Below, one piece after another: positions 43,336-54,620 of a stretch of 60,000 bases of DNA (its first letter is position 1; every line of letters begins with the position of its first letter). Under the pieces are notes generated by a model. That model was given only the letters and a program-made list of their open reading frames with translations. It searched no databases and was not told the origin of the DNA. This DNA comes from Takakia lepidozioides (taxonomy: Eukaryota; Streptophyta; Takakiopsida; Takakiales; Takakiaceae), in NCBI GenBank assembly GCA_030704615.1, contig CM060734.1, forward strand, positions 37,962,042 to 38,022,041, given 5' to 3'. The position numbers were made by a program, and so were the translations under genes.

Positions 43336-44602
43336 TTATTCCCAAAGACAACACCTTGGAATATAACGATAACCTCTTTGGCACTCAAGAAAACCATGGT
43401 AATCAAACTTCCAAACACCAGGGTTTCTTCTCTTTGGTTCACCAACCAATCTAAGTATTAACTTAGGATATCTGGTGTTGGGCATATGTTGCTGACCCCA
43501 CCATCTGACCTTGAATTCATCTCGTCGGGAGCTTAAGGACGGAATGCCAAACTCACCCCGAACAGCCACATTGGCTGTTTTGGAGCATGCTGACATACAC
43601 TCCTTAAGCACCCCCACTTGAATGGATTCTAGAGACTTATCCTGGTTCGAGTTATCAACCCATATAGCAGATCCGTACTCCAAGGCAGGTCTAATAACGC
43701 GACAAAGCATGGTTTTCTTAACCTCAGAGTTGACCCCTCTGCAGTGGAAAAATTAGTGAGCCCCAGAGCTACCATACAAAGTCTTATATAATTCATCACG
43801 CAGGTTGGCTGGGTAGTAAGTTGGGTACCCTGCCTTTCTATGTTGTAGGTATATTTCACAGCTATCATTCCTTCCATGCATCTGTACTGTAGCACATTTT
43901 CTCTGCTCTCAACCACTTAGGGTTAGGAAACAGGTTGTCCGAGACTCTTAAGGCCAGTAACTTTGAACTCCCAAATCCACTTGGTATCACATCGAGATTC
44001 ATGGATAGGGTTGAAGTATAATGATCCAATGTCATGTTAGTATTCTCATTGTCAGGCACTGTGAAGTCATCGGATGCGAAGTTTGTTGCGTTAAGTGCAG
44101 AAAGGCATCCCTCTTCTTCATCAGTGAAGAGGGTCACCAGAAAATAAGAACAAGGGGAAAGAGAGATCAGCCTCAGCAAGCCAGAGGGCCTCGCTAACGA
44201 ATGATTGGAGTACAGACTCATATGGAAGTTGTAATGTCAACTACATATCGAGATGTCTTCCTGCATATGGTGCTGACAAGCTTTGCTTTCCAACATGGAA
44301 AGGGGGATCAAGGAAGCATGGAAGTCCTGCTATTTACCCAGTTTTCTCATCTCACCCTACCATTGAAGAAGCCCAATCATACAATGAAACAAGAGAAGTG
44401 GACCCTGTAGAAGAATATGTTCGCAGTCATCAGAGCCGACAAGAACTACCTCAGGCCAGGCACAGTTGAAACATTCCTTGGTGCTGGCAGTCAAATGGTC
44501 TGCCTTGCGTCTCTTGCAAAAAGTGCTCTGCCTCCAATGCAGCCATGCATCCTGCACATTCTCACATTTGCAGAGTGAGTGACAGTTCCTTTTTCTCCTC
44601 AT
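43336..44602 (-). pseudogene. Non-LTR retrotransposon (LINE-like) 3' remnant
   Basis: On the minus strand 43336-43710 reads the region after a LINE reverse transcriptase: RVIRPALEYGSAIWVDNSN, SIQVGVLKECMSACSKT, AVRGEFGIPSLSSRRDEFK, VRWWGQ. Further upstream (about 44400-44600) a cysteine/histidine cluster (ECFNCAWPE, CEHIL) resembles the terminal zinc region of such elements. Frames are broken by stops and the RT core is absent. Confidence 0.5.
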
Positions 44603-45425
44603 TGCAGCTGTGAGCGAAAATCAAGCATTTCCATTAACTCTGCAGCCCTAACACATACAGTTCCTATAACTGTCCAAATTAATCAGGAATTTTATGACCT
44701 CCAATTACAAGACTCCATTCGTCTCTTCCCATGATCTTTGGTCTATACATTGGTCTTTAGTCCTGTCTATAGATTTGCAGAGGACATCAGTTGAATGAAA
44801 TGGAAAGAGGGAGGACATACCAGTGCCAGCAGCAGTGATAGCTTGTCTGTAATTTTTATCTGGACATCAAACACACCCGGAACACGTGTCTGTGTGGTGC
44901 CGGGCATGGTTACCACGTAGCAGTCGAGAGCAGCTTGCTCGCCACATAGCCGCCTTCTGATTGGCCCCGAGGAGGCCGGCTATGACCCGGTAGCTTGGCT
45001 CCGTATACATACGGAGCCCTACTCACAGGCCCTATTACTACTAACAGTAGCAGGGCTCCTAACCCAAGGATTTACAGTGTGAGCAGCAGCCGCACAGCAT
45101 AACGGCGTCACCTTTCCAATTTGAGCTTCACTCCTGCTAGTCTAGTTGTCATTTCAGCAAATGTATGGAGGTCAAACCCCCTACAGTTAGAGAGGTAGAA
45201 ATGGAATGGGATGATCCATTTTTAACGTCCACGGAAAGCTACGGAAGCTGGACGTTCTAATTTCGGGGGCAGTGAATATCGTCGATTAGTAGAGAAGGGG
45301 CATATGTGAAAGCAACGAATTTGGATGGGCTGCTATCCGATAGGTAGCTGTAAAGCATTGTTACAGTATCATCATGTAAAGAAAGGCAGGAGTGTCCGGT
45401 GTGGGCAAGCTCCAGGCTGGCGCGG
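44603..45425. other. No gene recognised
   Basis: Contains a GC-rich stretch at 44880-45130 with a short palindrome CTCCGTA...TACGGAG (44999-45016). It could be an old LTR fragment but no partner copy was seen. Confidence 0.4.
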
Positions 45426-45429
45426 GCGT

Positions 45430-45785
45430 TCTGTAAGTAAAGCCCTCGCCCTTGGACTTTCCTGTGTCCCCAGGGCACGAAAATCCAGGAAAGTCCAAGG
45501 GCGAGGGCTTTACCTTTCGTTGAAAACGAAGCTGCCCGTTTTCGAGATTGCCCGTTTCTCCTCTGCATTGCCACTAAGGTTTCATTGTCACGTCATTGTA
45601 GCTCGCTGCCCAAGTTTGAAAATCGTCTGCCCAATATTAAGAGTAATAAATCCATGCCAAGGGACAGATTCCATAATCTGGGATTACAGCCCCGGTCCCG
45701 GGGCAAAAATCACGTGCGAGGGAAAATTCCTGTCAGGGAAGCCCTAATTTTAACAAAGCCAAAAAATCTGAAGGTTTTTACGCTG
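45430..45785 (+). repeat. Dispersed repeat, inverted copy of 20126-20503
   Basis: Reverse-orientation copy of the left repeat, ending at AAAAAATCTGAAGGTTTTTACG. It carries a hairpin at one end. Confidence 0.75.
45437..45513. repeat. Perfect fold-back, 28-bp arms, 21-nt loop
   Basis: Arms 45437-45464 and 45486-45513 are exact reverse complements (GTAAAGCCCTCGCCC...). They are nearly identical to the arms at 20405-20501. Confidence 0.95.
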
Positions 45786-45861
45786 TGATATAACGCACCC
45801 GGCCTGCTTACTCATTAGATTACGCCGTATAAGGCGACGCAAAATACACTAACGAAGCGTT

Positions 45862-46060
45862 TTTTACGTAGTCCTTGCGTAAACAATAACTAGCAGGTAA
45901 CTTGATTGGGCATTCTGCCGGAGCGCGCCGGTCCTAGAAGCATCACACGCTTGCCTTAAACTCGTTGATAAGCGTAGTCCTTGCGTAATAATCATAAGCA
46001 GCGGGTAATTTGGCTGGCTGTCTGCAGAAGCTCCGGCCAGCGGGCCCTATGGAATCACAC
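45862..46060. repeat. Degenerate tandem pair, ~113-bp period
   Basis: CGTAGTCCTTGCGTAA recurs at about 45869 and 45974, each followed by a GCAGGTAA/GCGGGTAA block, a GGCTG/GGGC stretch, CCGG-rich sequence and ATCACACG. Confidence 0.55.
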
Positions 46061-46066
46061 GTGTAG

Positions 46067-46121
46067 GGTAAGGCCCCTGCCCAATGCCCGAGGCTGGCAG
46101 CCCGCGGGCAGGGGCCTTACC
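46067..46121. repeat. Perfect fold-back, 16-bp arms
   Basis: GGTAAGGCCCCTGCCC (46067-46082) and its exact reverse complement (46106-46121) enclose a 23-nt loop. Confidence 0.95.
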
Positions 46122-46294
46122 GTGAGTGAAGCACCGGAAGAAAATTCGACATGTGTCCTTTCTTTATAGCTTGTTTTTACATTTGTGTAAGCACCCCCGC
46201 CACGCTGTATAGGGCGCTTACACCAATGAAGGCGCCTGCCAGGGCGTGCCCTTCACGTGAATAATAAGCGCCCTAAAGATACAAACTTTATTTA

Positions 46295-46401
46295 CTATGG
46301 AATGGGCCCCCACACAAAGCCACATGCCATGGTGGGGAGCCGGAGGGCGCGCTGCCGCCGAAACCGCGCCGCCCAATGGCATGTGAGGGCCCATTCCATA
46401 G
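46295..46401. repeat. Two-step fold-back (15-bp outer and 10-bp inner stems)
   Basis: CTATGGAATGGGCCC (46295-46309) pairs with 46387-46401. Inside it CACATGCCAT (46321-46330) pairs with 46376-46385. The loop is GC-rich. Confidence 0.93.
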
Positions 46402-46747
46402 CCGAAAAGAACTTTCAGCATTTTCCCTCAAAGGAAACTAGTGACTTAAACCTGTGAAGCTGTTACACGATCCTATAATCTACCCGCCAGGCTGGCCAGT
46501 GCATTCTAGCGTTCCCGTTCCCTGCGCGTTCTTCACGCATAGTAAGCCTCCTCGTGTCGGGGATTGGGGATAAGTGCAGAGGTGAGAGGTGACAACTATT
46601 AGAATGTCCACCTGGATCCTACTTGGCTACATGTTTGCTAAGCTACTGACGATTTTTTCATAGCATGTATATATTGAACGGGTCACATATTTGGAAATGG
46701 GGGCAAAATAGGTGGTTCCATAGCCCCTGTATTGTTGAAAACTAGCT

Positions 46748-47140
46748 ATGATGAAAACGCCTGATAGCATTTCAAAGCGCAATGGGAAGGCTGTCAGACG
46801 TAGACCACCAACAGTGGATCACGAATGCAAATGTGGGACAATTCATTTTATGAATGCCGAGGTGAGGACACATGTAGTAGTCCCTACACCAAGATACGGG
46901 AGAGTGTATACAGTGGTTTCAAGCAACTCCAGCCTTCAAAATTTCTACTACGTAGAAGTGGGAAATTATCCAGCCTGCACTTATCTTATACTTCACTTCC
47001 AACGTTGTCCATGGCTCTATGCAAGAAAGGCAAGTATATCCCTGCAAACAACTTTATTATATTTTTATGAGAGTGATGTTCTGTGACTTCAAAAGGGACT
47101 ACTGCATACATCAACCTTCAGCGAGATGTTGATGATACGC
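46748..47140 (+). pseudogene. SWIM-type zinc-finger relic
   Basis: A frame from 46748 runs KCGTIHFMNAEVRTHVVV and YYVEVGNYPACT, the usual lead-in to a SWIM finger (CxCx(n)CxH). The second half appears in another frame: CKQLYYIFMRVM, where CKH would be expected, so the zinc-binding His is now Gln. Frame changes and lost ligands mark it as decayed. SWIM fingers occur in plant MULE transposases and related proteins. It lies 2.7 kb upstream of the methyltransferase-like exons on the same strand and may have belonged to the same gene; that link is inference. Confidence 0.45.
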
Positions 47141-48119
47141 ATACTACACCATCTGGAACTTGATATGAAGACATGAGCTGGGGCTCACCTACCATCACGT
47201 TCTCTCGTTTCAATGAATGAATTTGTTCAGTCTCCGGTGGTTCAAAAGGACCATTTTTTTACTTTGATTTTGATTTGATTCTGCTTCTTTGATAAGATGC
47301 AGAACAAAACTTTGTATTCTATCTGCATGGATGTCTTTTTGGGCTCTTTCATTTTTCATACTTGGTGGTTAACTCGGGTCCTACTTCAACATGTGTTTCC
47401 AACTTGATTTTTGATTTCTTAACTTGACTTGTACTCTTTTGATATTTGCTTCATTGCCCATTGTTCAATAGTCATTTTTGGCTTACTCGGATATAGGGTC
47501 GTTATACAGTCATCCACGGAAATACATCCCCTTTCTTAATTTTTCGAAGACCCATCCAGGCTTAGAATAATATATAATTGTTATTGTGGGCTCACGATTT
47601 CCCGCTCACCGCTCATGGCTTAGCCTCCCTGTGAGCACAACCTCACCGTAGGAATTATCTTTCAAAAAAAAAAGAAGATCCCATGGGCCACATCGCTTTG
47701 TAATGCACAAGAAATACATTTTCACACCCCAAATTTGACATACAAAGGACCCCAACCAATTTTTGGGGGGATTGGGCTACAAATTCCTACATGCATAGGG
47801 TGAGTGCCCAGGAGTGTGAATATGTTGGGCATTCCTATAGGAAAAATAAAAAACCCTATTAGACCTTGGTCAAAGTCTTTTTTGGGATAGAATTGGTGGC
47901 CAGTAAAAAAAAAACAACATTATCATTTTGTTATAATCTGCCAATTGCAACAGTGAAACTCCGTGAAAATTCATGGGCAGATGGATGTAGTAGGTATGAA
48001 CATTTCTATAAGGTCCATTTCTGTGGATGATTCAGGGCAGGAAGTTATGGCCTCATAATTCCAACTATGTATGCTTTTTGGGCTGGCCTACCAATATGGT
48101 GGTCGCCCGGTTAAATATA
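47141..48119. other. AT-rich sequence, no gene recognised
   Basis: No convincing frame. A CCCGCTCACCGCTCATGG stretch near 47600 weakly recalls the CGCTCATG repeats at the end of the captured block. Confidence 0.4.
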
Positions 48120-48229
48120 GCGGAAAGTTCTTGCCCGAGGATTTTCCGCTGTTTAAGGGTGGGCCCGAGGGCGGGAGCCCCAGGCCATACCCGCAAACTG
48201 TTGGAAGTCTGAGGGCAAGAACTTCCAGC
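48120..48229. repeat. Fold-back with 17-bp arms
   Basis: Arms 48120-48136 and 48213-48229 pair at 15 of 17 positions (AGTTCTTGCCC core). The loop is rich in GGGCCC-type sequence. Confidence 0.8.
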
Positions 48230-48676
48230 TGCATAAAAATTTGCTCACCTGGTCCACGCTCTGACTAGCTGGCTTCACATCAACCCTAGATGATATGTCA
48301 TCCAAGGGACAAGATTCCGTTCCACTAATATCCCTATGGCACAAGGTCCCAAAATTGGAACCACCGATTCCATGCTCCCGGGCCCAAAACGACGACTGGT
48401 TCCATGCCACTTGTGCCTCCTAGGGAGTTCTGCTTCAAAATGCCCTAAAAATTACAAAGGAAAATCTAGAGCAAGTTTTTACATCGGAGTGGAGAGGATT
48501 ACCGAAATGAGCCCCACCACGAGGCGGTTGCGGAGTGGTGGGACGAGTGTAGATGCATTTTGTAGTCACCTCCAGGCCTATGCAGAAATGAAAAAAATAA
48601 ATAAAATGTTCCTTACCAACTCTGCAATCCAAGTCCGGAAGTTTGGCAAGTCTGCATTTTTCTGGATTTGCGAGAA

Positions 48677-49263
48677 GTTCAAATTTCAGCGTCATGATGA
48701 CTTTCTTCTGAAAGCCGATTTCACGTAATTTCTTCATTCGGTGATCATGATGAGTACTTTATTCTGCAACGGACTGCACACATGATACAGTCTGCCCTGG
48801 ATAAATGTTAGGAAAAAAATAACATTTAGACAAGGTTAACACATTAACAGTTTATGAAGGGGTTAGTTGTAACACATTAACATTTACAAAATGTAACATT
48901 TAACAAATATGAAAATTATGAAGTAACACTTATGAAAAAAGTGGTAATATTCTATTATCTCTTTGTTAAAGTTCAAATTTCAGCGTCATGATGACTTTCT
49001 TCTGAAAGCCGATTTCACGTAATTTCTTCATTCGGTGATCATGATGAGTACTTTATTCTGCAACGGACTGCACACATGATACAGTCTGCCCTGGATAAAT
49101 GTTAGGAAAAAAATAACATTTAGACAAGGTTAACACATTAACAGTTTATGAAGGGGTTAGTTGTAACACATTAAATTTACAAAATGTAACATTTAACAAA
49201 TAATGAAAATTATGAAGTAACACTTATGAAAAAAGTGGTAATATTCTATTATCTCTTTGTTAA
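48677..49263. repeat. 293-bp tandem duplication
   Basis: Two adjacent copies (48677-48969, 48970-49263) are identical except for about two one- or two-base indels. The first copy begins within a coding-like stretch (ICEKFKFQRHDDFLLKADF). It is either very recent or an assembly duplication. Confidence 0.9.
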
Positions 49264-49509
49264 ATTGCACCTGGCTTCAGTTGCGAAGAAAGAGGAATGG
49301 GAAGCATGGAAGGAATCTACTGGGGGAATCGGTCGTGGACAGGGTGAATGGGAAAAGGTGGTTTGGTCTCAGAAAATGGTTCTGCATCAATACACAGGGG
49401 TTGCGAACAGAGGGCCAAAGTGTAAGTTATCAATCTATTGCATTCACCTCATATTGTGGTATATCTAAACTAGATCCCGGAGTTGATCGCTCTTTTGTTG
49501 GATGTGCAG

Positions 49510-50643
49510 ACATTGGCGTTTGAGGCATATTGCTTTGTGAAGAGAGGGTCTACGTTCAAATTCCGCAACGAACGTCTTGTTGATGCCGTTGTGGACCCTG
49601 TTACCTACGATGTCCTCTACAACTATGTGCCCCACTCCAGTATGCAGAAGGACACAAAGACAGGCAAACCGTGGCGGTACAGCCGGACCCGGAGCCCTGC
49701 TTTCAACCAAACCCTCATGGAGACGTGCTCGGATGTCCAAGGGCGGATTCTAGACCTCACATGCGGCACGGGTAAGCCTTCACGTGCTCAGTTTGTCCCC
49801 TAGCCCGATTGCAATTGCATGCCGCAAGCTATTAACCGCCCGCTTTGTTCCTCAGGTGCTTCAATGTGGGCAGGGACGTTGTCCGACAGGCATGTGTTCG
49901 CCTTCGAGCTAGATACTGCCCTCCACAACTCGGAACTTGCAGCGGCTGAACGTCTGCCAAAAGAGGAAGAGGCATCCTCGAGGATGAGAAAATCCGAGAA
50001 GGAGCAGGGGGAGGAACAAGTTGGGATCGAGGCCGAGGAGCCCCCGGTGTACGAGTGAGTGGTCGCATTGTAAGTTGCCTCCAGATTTCGTGAGGCACCT
50101 CCCTTCGTTCTCTTATTTCATTGAAAACCCTTTCTGCTTCTGCTGGTATTAACATTCTTGAAGTGGATTTGTTCTTACTGTAGGATGCCAAGTACGGCAG
50201 GAAGGACGTCTACACCGGAGTTCATAGGCAGGAGGAACGTGCCTTTTTTTGTCAGGGGGGATTTCATGCCTAGTCCAGAAAGGGACTACATCCTTCCTAC
50301 TTATGCTGCCCAGCTTGCTTCGGTGTCCATTAGGAGGTGTTCCAAACCTAGTCGTGTACAGTAGATTTTAGACGAGGCAAGCCTCAAGAAAATGAAGATG
50401 AGGGAGGAGGCAACAGCTATTAGAGCCCGTCGGGCTCGTAGATTTGTCTTGGATTCTGCTGAGGAAAGTGGGGGAGAAGAGGCAGAAGATTCCCAGGAGG
50501 TGAGGTGGACAGTCCCCCAAAGAGAGGACGGCATTTTTGAGAGGCATACTGCAACTGATGCATCACAGAGCTCGGAGGATGGGGGGGATGAGGGGGATGA
50601 GGAAGAAGGAGGGCCAAGTTCCTCGGAAGGTGTAGGAGAGTAG
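49510..50643 (+). pseudogene. Captured methyltransferase-like gene, last three exons
   Basis: Exons 49510-49771, 49856-50054 and 50184-50643 have good GT-AG sites and join in frame (307 codons). The first two read AFNQTLMETC, GRILDLTCGTGASMWAG and HVFAFELD. This is the S-adenosylmethionine G-loop followed by an acidic residue at the end of the next strand, as in class I methyltransferases; the layout recalls the C-terminal half of N4/N6 (beta-class) DNA methylases. A DPPY-type catalytic motif was not found, so substrate and activity are open. A probable upstream exon (to 49421, GTAAGT donor) reads EEWEAWKESTGG but does not join in phase. The last exon is basic then acidic, with an in-frame TAG at 50362. 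Junction with the B element follows. Confidence 0.5.
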
Positions 50644-50850
50644 TTCCCATTCCTGCTATGACAGTTAGGACACACTTGTATAGACGTGGCTTGCCACAAA
50701 ATTTGCAATAAAATGTTGCATTTCATTGCTATGACGAGTCCACATGACCCTATTTCCGTGCCTCCTAACCCTATTTCCGTGGACACACAATGGCCCGCTC
50801 ATGCTTTTTTTTTCCCGCTCATGCTCATGCTGCTCATGAAATAGCAGCCC
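50082..50850 (+). repeat. 775-bp transduced block, copy 2
   Basis: Matches 1-775. Includes the last part of the intron, the terminal exon, AATAAA at 50707-50712 and the CCTATTTCCGTG and CGCTCATG tail. It joins B-family coding sequence within a GGGGG run at about 50855. Confidence 0.85.
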
Positions 50851-50859
50851 CCATAGGGG

Positions 50860-52020
50860 GTGCAGGAGATGCCAGTGGTAAAAGGGCCAGTGGTACCAAT
50901 ACCACAGCAGGTGTCTGTGCAGGTAACTGACCCTGTTGCTACTACAGCCAAACCACAGCCTGAGGTATGGGGGGATGCTGCTTTTAACCCACCTAGGACT
51001 CCTGCTGCACGGGAGTACAGTCGGGCTATGATTCAACCAAATTCCCATTGTGCTGGATTTGGCTTGGAAGGAATTTAGTCCTCCGCAGTCGTTGGCACAT
51101 TACTACCAGATCATGTGCATTTGGTTGCCAGTGGCAACTCGGACTAAGGTACTTCCAAACAATCAACCCATTGAGGATCATCACTTTGCAAGGTACTGGT
51201 CTGAGGCAGGTACCATGCTGAAGGAATTAATTGCCTTCCAGGTTGTACATAGGTACATCTATACCAAGACCAAGGAGGTATCTAGTATTGTCATGGGTTG
51301 TGGATTATACTATGCTGCTTGTTTTATGGCACGTTATCACATTGAGCAGCAGAAGATGCAATCACGATTTCTGAGTTATTCCAGTGGGGATCATTGGGTC
51401 TTACCTTCAGTGCCACCTCATATGTACCTATATGATGCAAAAGTTATGATGCAGAAGGATTCCCAACTTCGTTCATGGTTTAATTCGGCTTGGAACAATT
51501 TGACAACACAGAAATTTGGCCCTGAGGATATTTTCTTTAAGGGACATGAAGCCTGGAAATACTTACACTGTTCCAAAGTCATTGGCACACCTCTCACCTA
51601 TACGGATAAGGAGTTAAGGGCGTTCACTAATTTTACTTGCAAGCGCTTACAGCAAGTTGTACAGTTTAAACTTCCAGACATGGTGGGCCCACATTGTATG
51701 CCACGCAGGATCCACTTAAAGTTCGGCCATTAAAACACCTAAGGGGGGACAAGGATTCTGATACTACTGTTTCTTCAGAGGACTCTTTTGACATGGCAGA
51801 GGACTATGCACTTCAGATGGCAGAGAAGAAACGACGGGGATCTCATATGCCTGAGAGGTTACCTCGTTATCAGCCAAAGGAGGGTCAGACATTTCCAGGT
51901 AGTGTTCAATCATCTCCATCAGCCAGTGACAGGACTCGGGCTCGCACACGGAGTCCTTCACGAGACTCTCACCGTCAGAAGGGTGCTCGCTCACAAAGGT
52001 TTGCTAATCCCAAACAGTAA
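50860..52020 (+). pseudogene. B-family 3' ORF, frameshifted copy
   Basis: Homologous to 7330-8500 on the minus strand. Three frames are needed: 50860-51050, 51050-51733 (the unrecognised domain, SLAHYYQIMCIWLPVATRT through DMVGPHCMPRRI) and 51712-52020 (Ser/Arg/Pro-rich tail ending RSQRFANPKQ). This copy keeps the ~75-residue tail that element B lost, so it shows the fuller C-terminus. Broken by indels near 51040 and 51730. Confidence 0.7.
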
Positions 52021-52040
52021 ACCGTGAGGACACGGCTTTT

Positions 52041-52058
52041 TGAGAGGGGGAGGGGTAA
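52041..52058 (+). other. Polypurine tract of the second B-family element
   Basis: TGAGAGGGGGAGGGGTAA lies directly before the LTR start, after a GTGAGGACACGGCTTTT stretch shared with element B. Confidence 0.8.
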
Positions 52059-52884
52059 TGTTAGAGGGCTGCTTGGGACTTAGACACTTTTATGGGTTCT
52101 GTGGGGTACCCTTAATTTTTGCGCAGATTGAGACCAACAGGAGCCTTAGGGGTGGCAGGAGCAGGCTTTAGAGGGGTTTCATAGCCCGACACAGCTTCGC
52201 ACAGCCAGTCACAGCCCGACACAGCTTTACACAGCCAGTCACAGCTCGGCACAGCTTGACACAGCCTATCACAGTACATGGGGAACAGTTATCATTGACA
52301 GGGAACGACTGTGTGGGAACGACATCTGCAGAGGGAACGTGTTACTTCAGGGGTGACGGTTATGTTAGTTAGGTGGTTAGAACAGCTTGCGGGTAGATTA
52401 GGCAGAGCGGCAACGGGAAGGGGATCACTTCTTGAGGAGGGCGACTTGTTCAGGGAGGAGGAAACGTAACAAAGAGCGGAAACAGTGAAGAGGAGATGAT
52501 GACTTGAATGAGGCTTAGTTCATGCAAGCTGTAAAATTATACAGTAGGGTAGAATAGAGACACCATGGCATAGGCATGATACATGATTAATCTTAATGCG
52601 ATACTGAATTGATACAAACATATTGTGTAGAGAGACACGAGAGAAGCTGTGGAATGAATGCATGATTAATGGAACTTAGTAGATACTGAAGCAATCTGAT
52701 GCTTCAGTATACCCGGTAAGGTAAATTGATAACATGAAGGCAGGAGGGAATACAAATAGGAAGCACAACCATGATTCACTAGCTGCAGGTCATGACTGAT
52801 TGTTCTGAGCGGGCTGAGTGCTTAGAGATATCCAACTCTTCTATCTTGGATGCAAAGGGATGGGTGAGTAAAAGCCGCTCGACA
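52059..52884 (+). repeat. LTR: 3' LTR of the B family (826 bp)
   Basis: Begins TGTTAGAGGG and ends CCGCTCGACA. Shorter than the LTR at 6250-7294 mainly because its CACAGCC/GGCTGTG array (about 52190-52270) has fewer units. Confidence 0.82.
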
Positions 52885-52954
52885 TGAGCAGGCAGAGATT
52901 GAAACCCTGCCTGCTAAGACCAAGCTGACTCTCCCAATAACCTTGTAAACATCT

Positions 52955-53345
52955 AGAAGAAACCACCATAAATCCAGCAACGACCTAACTTACATAATTC
53001 AACATGAAAACTTAGGGACGACTCTGATAACAGGGAAAAACAGGCTGAAATATGTTGAAGAAGGATCTTTCATCAGCAGTGCCATATTCTATCAATTGCA
53101 CTATTGCCTTTGTTCTTTCCAGTTGACCATCTACCCACGCAGTGCAGCAAGCAAAAAGAGCTCTCAAATTGGGCCCACTAATCCATTGGCATCTGACTAA
53201 CGCACAAAGTTCCAATTCTGAAAATTGCATCTTTTTCTCTTTGTAGTCCAACGGGCATTCACCTTTTTGTCTCTATTGTCCCACCATTAATTGGGGTTGG
53301 AAAAGTGTTCATTCCAACGCTTCTCTTCATCTCTGTTACCTATTT
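52955..53345. repeat. Partial copy of the ~590-bp dispersed repeat
   Basis: Carries AACCACCATAAATCCA, TTCAACATGAAAACTTAGG, GATAACAGGGAAAAACA and TGACCATCTACCCACGCAG in the same order as the array at 35331-39600, then diverges. Confidence 0.65.
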
Positions 53346-53990
53346 TTATTCTATCAAGGGAATTGTGCCTGTACCCCTGTTTACCAACTTTGAAAGTCTC
53401 GAGGCTGAGCCAAAAGCCCAGGCCCTCCTGAGGCCTAGTTTTTGGGCAAATCACACACAACAGATTGATGCTTGTGTGAAGGGATTTCTAAAGGATATCT
53501 GGAAAATCCGGATTAATCCGGCCAGTCTTGATGAGCACAACTTGGTTGTCTGACCGTTTTAAGTAACAATACTGGCACTTGTCAGTGCGAACGTTCCTGT
53601 CTGCACCGAGAATACCGCTGGATCCACCCTCAGGAGAAACTGTCAGGAGATGTTATTTCGTCGCCGAATCGGCCATCATTGTCATACTTACTGGCTATGG
53701 AATCACACCTCCCACCTTCATGCATGTAGCTTGAAACAATACTTTCCACTTCAATGTGCGACTTCCAATCGTCGATGGACTCCACATGGTGCCTGTGAGC
53801 CTTGGTCTGTCGCTATACTGAACCTCGCACTTGCCAACTTTGTCGCGGCCCTTTGCCTTGAGGGCGGGGGGTCGGGACACATGAGGGGCTGCCCCTATGG
53901 TGGGGGCAGCAGCAGCAATAGGTATGGGGGGGCTGAAGCACCCTTGAGTGTCCAAGGCACTCAAAGAGGCGGAGGCGCTCACTAGGTGGA
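53346..53990. other. No gene recognised
   Basis: A short frame (53305-53553) has no known motif. The G-rich part after 53860 may already be LTR sequence of element C. Confidence 0.4.
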
Positions 53991-54259
53991 GCCCTGCACA
54001 CCGGGTTGCGGTGGGGGTGGCTCCACAAGGGGTGGTGGTAGCTTAGCGGGTCTTAGTGGGGGTGGCATAGAACTCACCATAGGGTGGAGACCTCGTGGTG
54101 GGAGTCGTGGGGAGTCTTGGGACTCATCACGGCCCAAGGGGGTCGTGGTGAGAGGGCCAAGACTCACCGCGACTCACCCCTGGGAGTCGAGGGTCTTCGT
54201 GGTGGTTCGCCATAAAATGGCATGGCTGGTTGTGAAACCCCCGCGGACAGCTACAGAAG

Positions 54260-54267
54260 TATATATA
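54260..54267 (+). promoter_or_regulatory. TATA box in the 5' LTR of element C
   Basis: TATATATA about 300 bases before the LTR end, in the position of the U3 promoter. Inference from position and sequence. Confidence 0.5.
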
Positions 54268-54567
54268 GGGAGTAGTAACCCCGAGAACGGTGCAAGCCCG
54301 TTGGTGACCAAAAACTAGTGAGTAAGCGTGCGAGCCGGAAAGCGACCAAAGAGTGGGGAGCTGTTCCGGACTGCCATCTACCAAAGGGAATTCCACTAGG
54401 CCCAAATAGGTGGAGGGTCTTTCGGGAGAGCGAAGGGGGACCGTTATGTCCCGGTGAGCAGCCGAAGCTCCAAGTTGGCCCGGCGGCCGGTTGGGAGTCA
54501 GGCGCGCGCATCAAAGCGAGTAACTATGACTTGAGGGGGAGCTTACCGAAGTGAGGTGCGCGACACT

Positions 54568-54580
54568 TGGTATCAGAGCT
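54568..54580 (+). other. Primer-binding site of element C
   Basis: TGGTATCAGAGCT, complementary to the 3' end of initiator tRNA-Met as in most plant LTR elements, two bases after the LTR end CGACA (54565). Confidence 0.85.
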
Positions 54581-54620
54581 TAGAGTTCAGTACGCGATCG
54601 TCCTTGGGATTGGCCTCATA

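Larger units (their letters stand above)
50855..52884 (+). mobile_element. Second B-family element, 3' part only
   Basis: From TGCAGGAGATGCCAG onward the sequence follows the 3' coding region, polypurine tract and LTR of element B. Gag, protease and the C5 methyltransferase are absent; their place is taken by the captured gene. No 5' LTR was found. Confidence 0.75.

Noticed and set aside
49226-49421. Joining this frame as the exon before 49510
   Set aside because: It has a good GTAAGT donor, but splicing to the acceptor at 49509 gives the wrong phase and an immediate stop, so it is only mentioned as possible.
53346-54565. A complete 5' LTR of element C
   Set aside because: The first 785 bases of the 3' LTR have no match in this stretch, so only the distal LTR part can be claimed.
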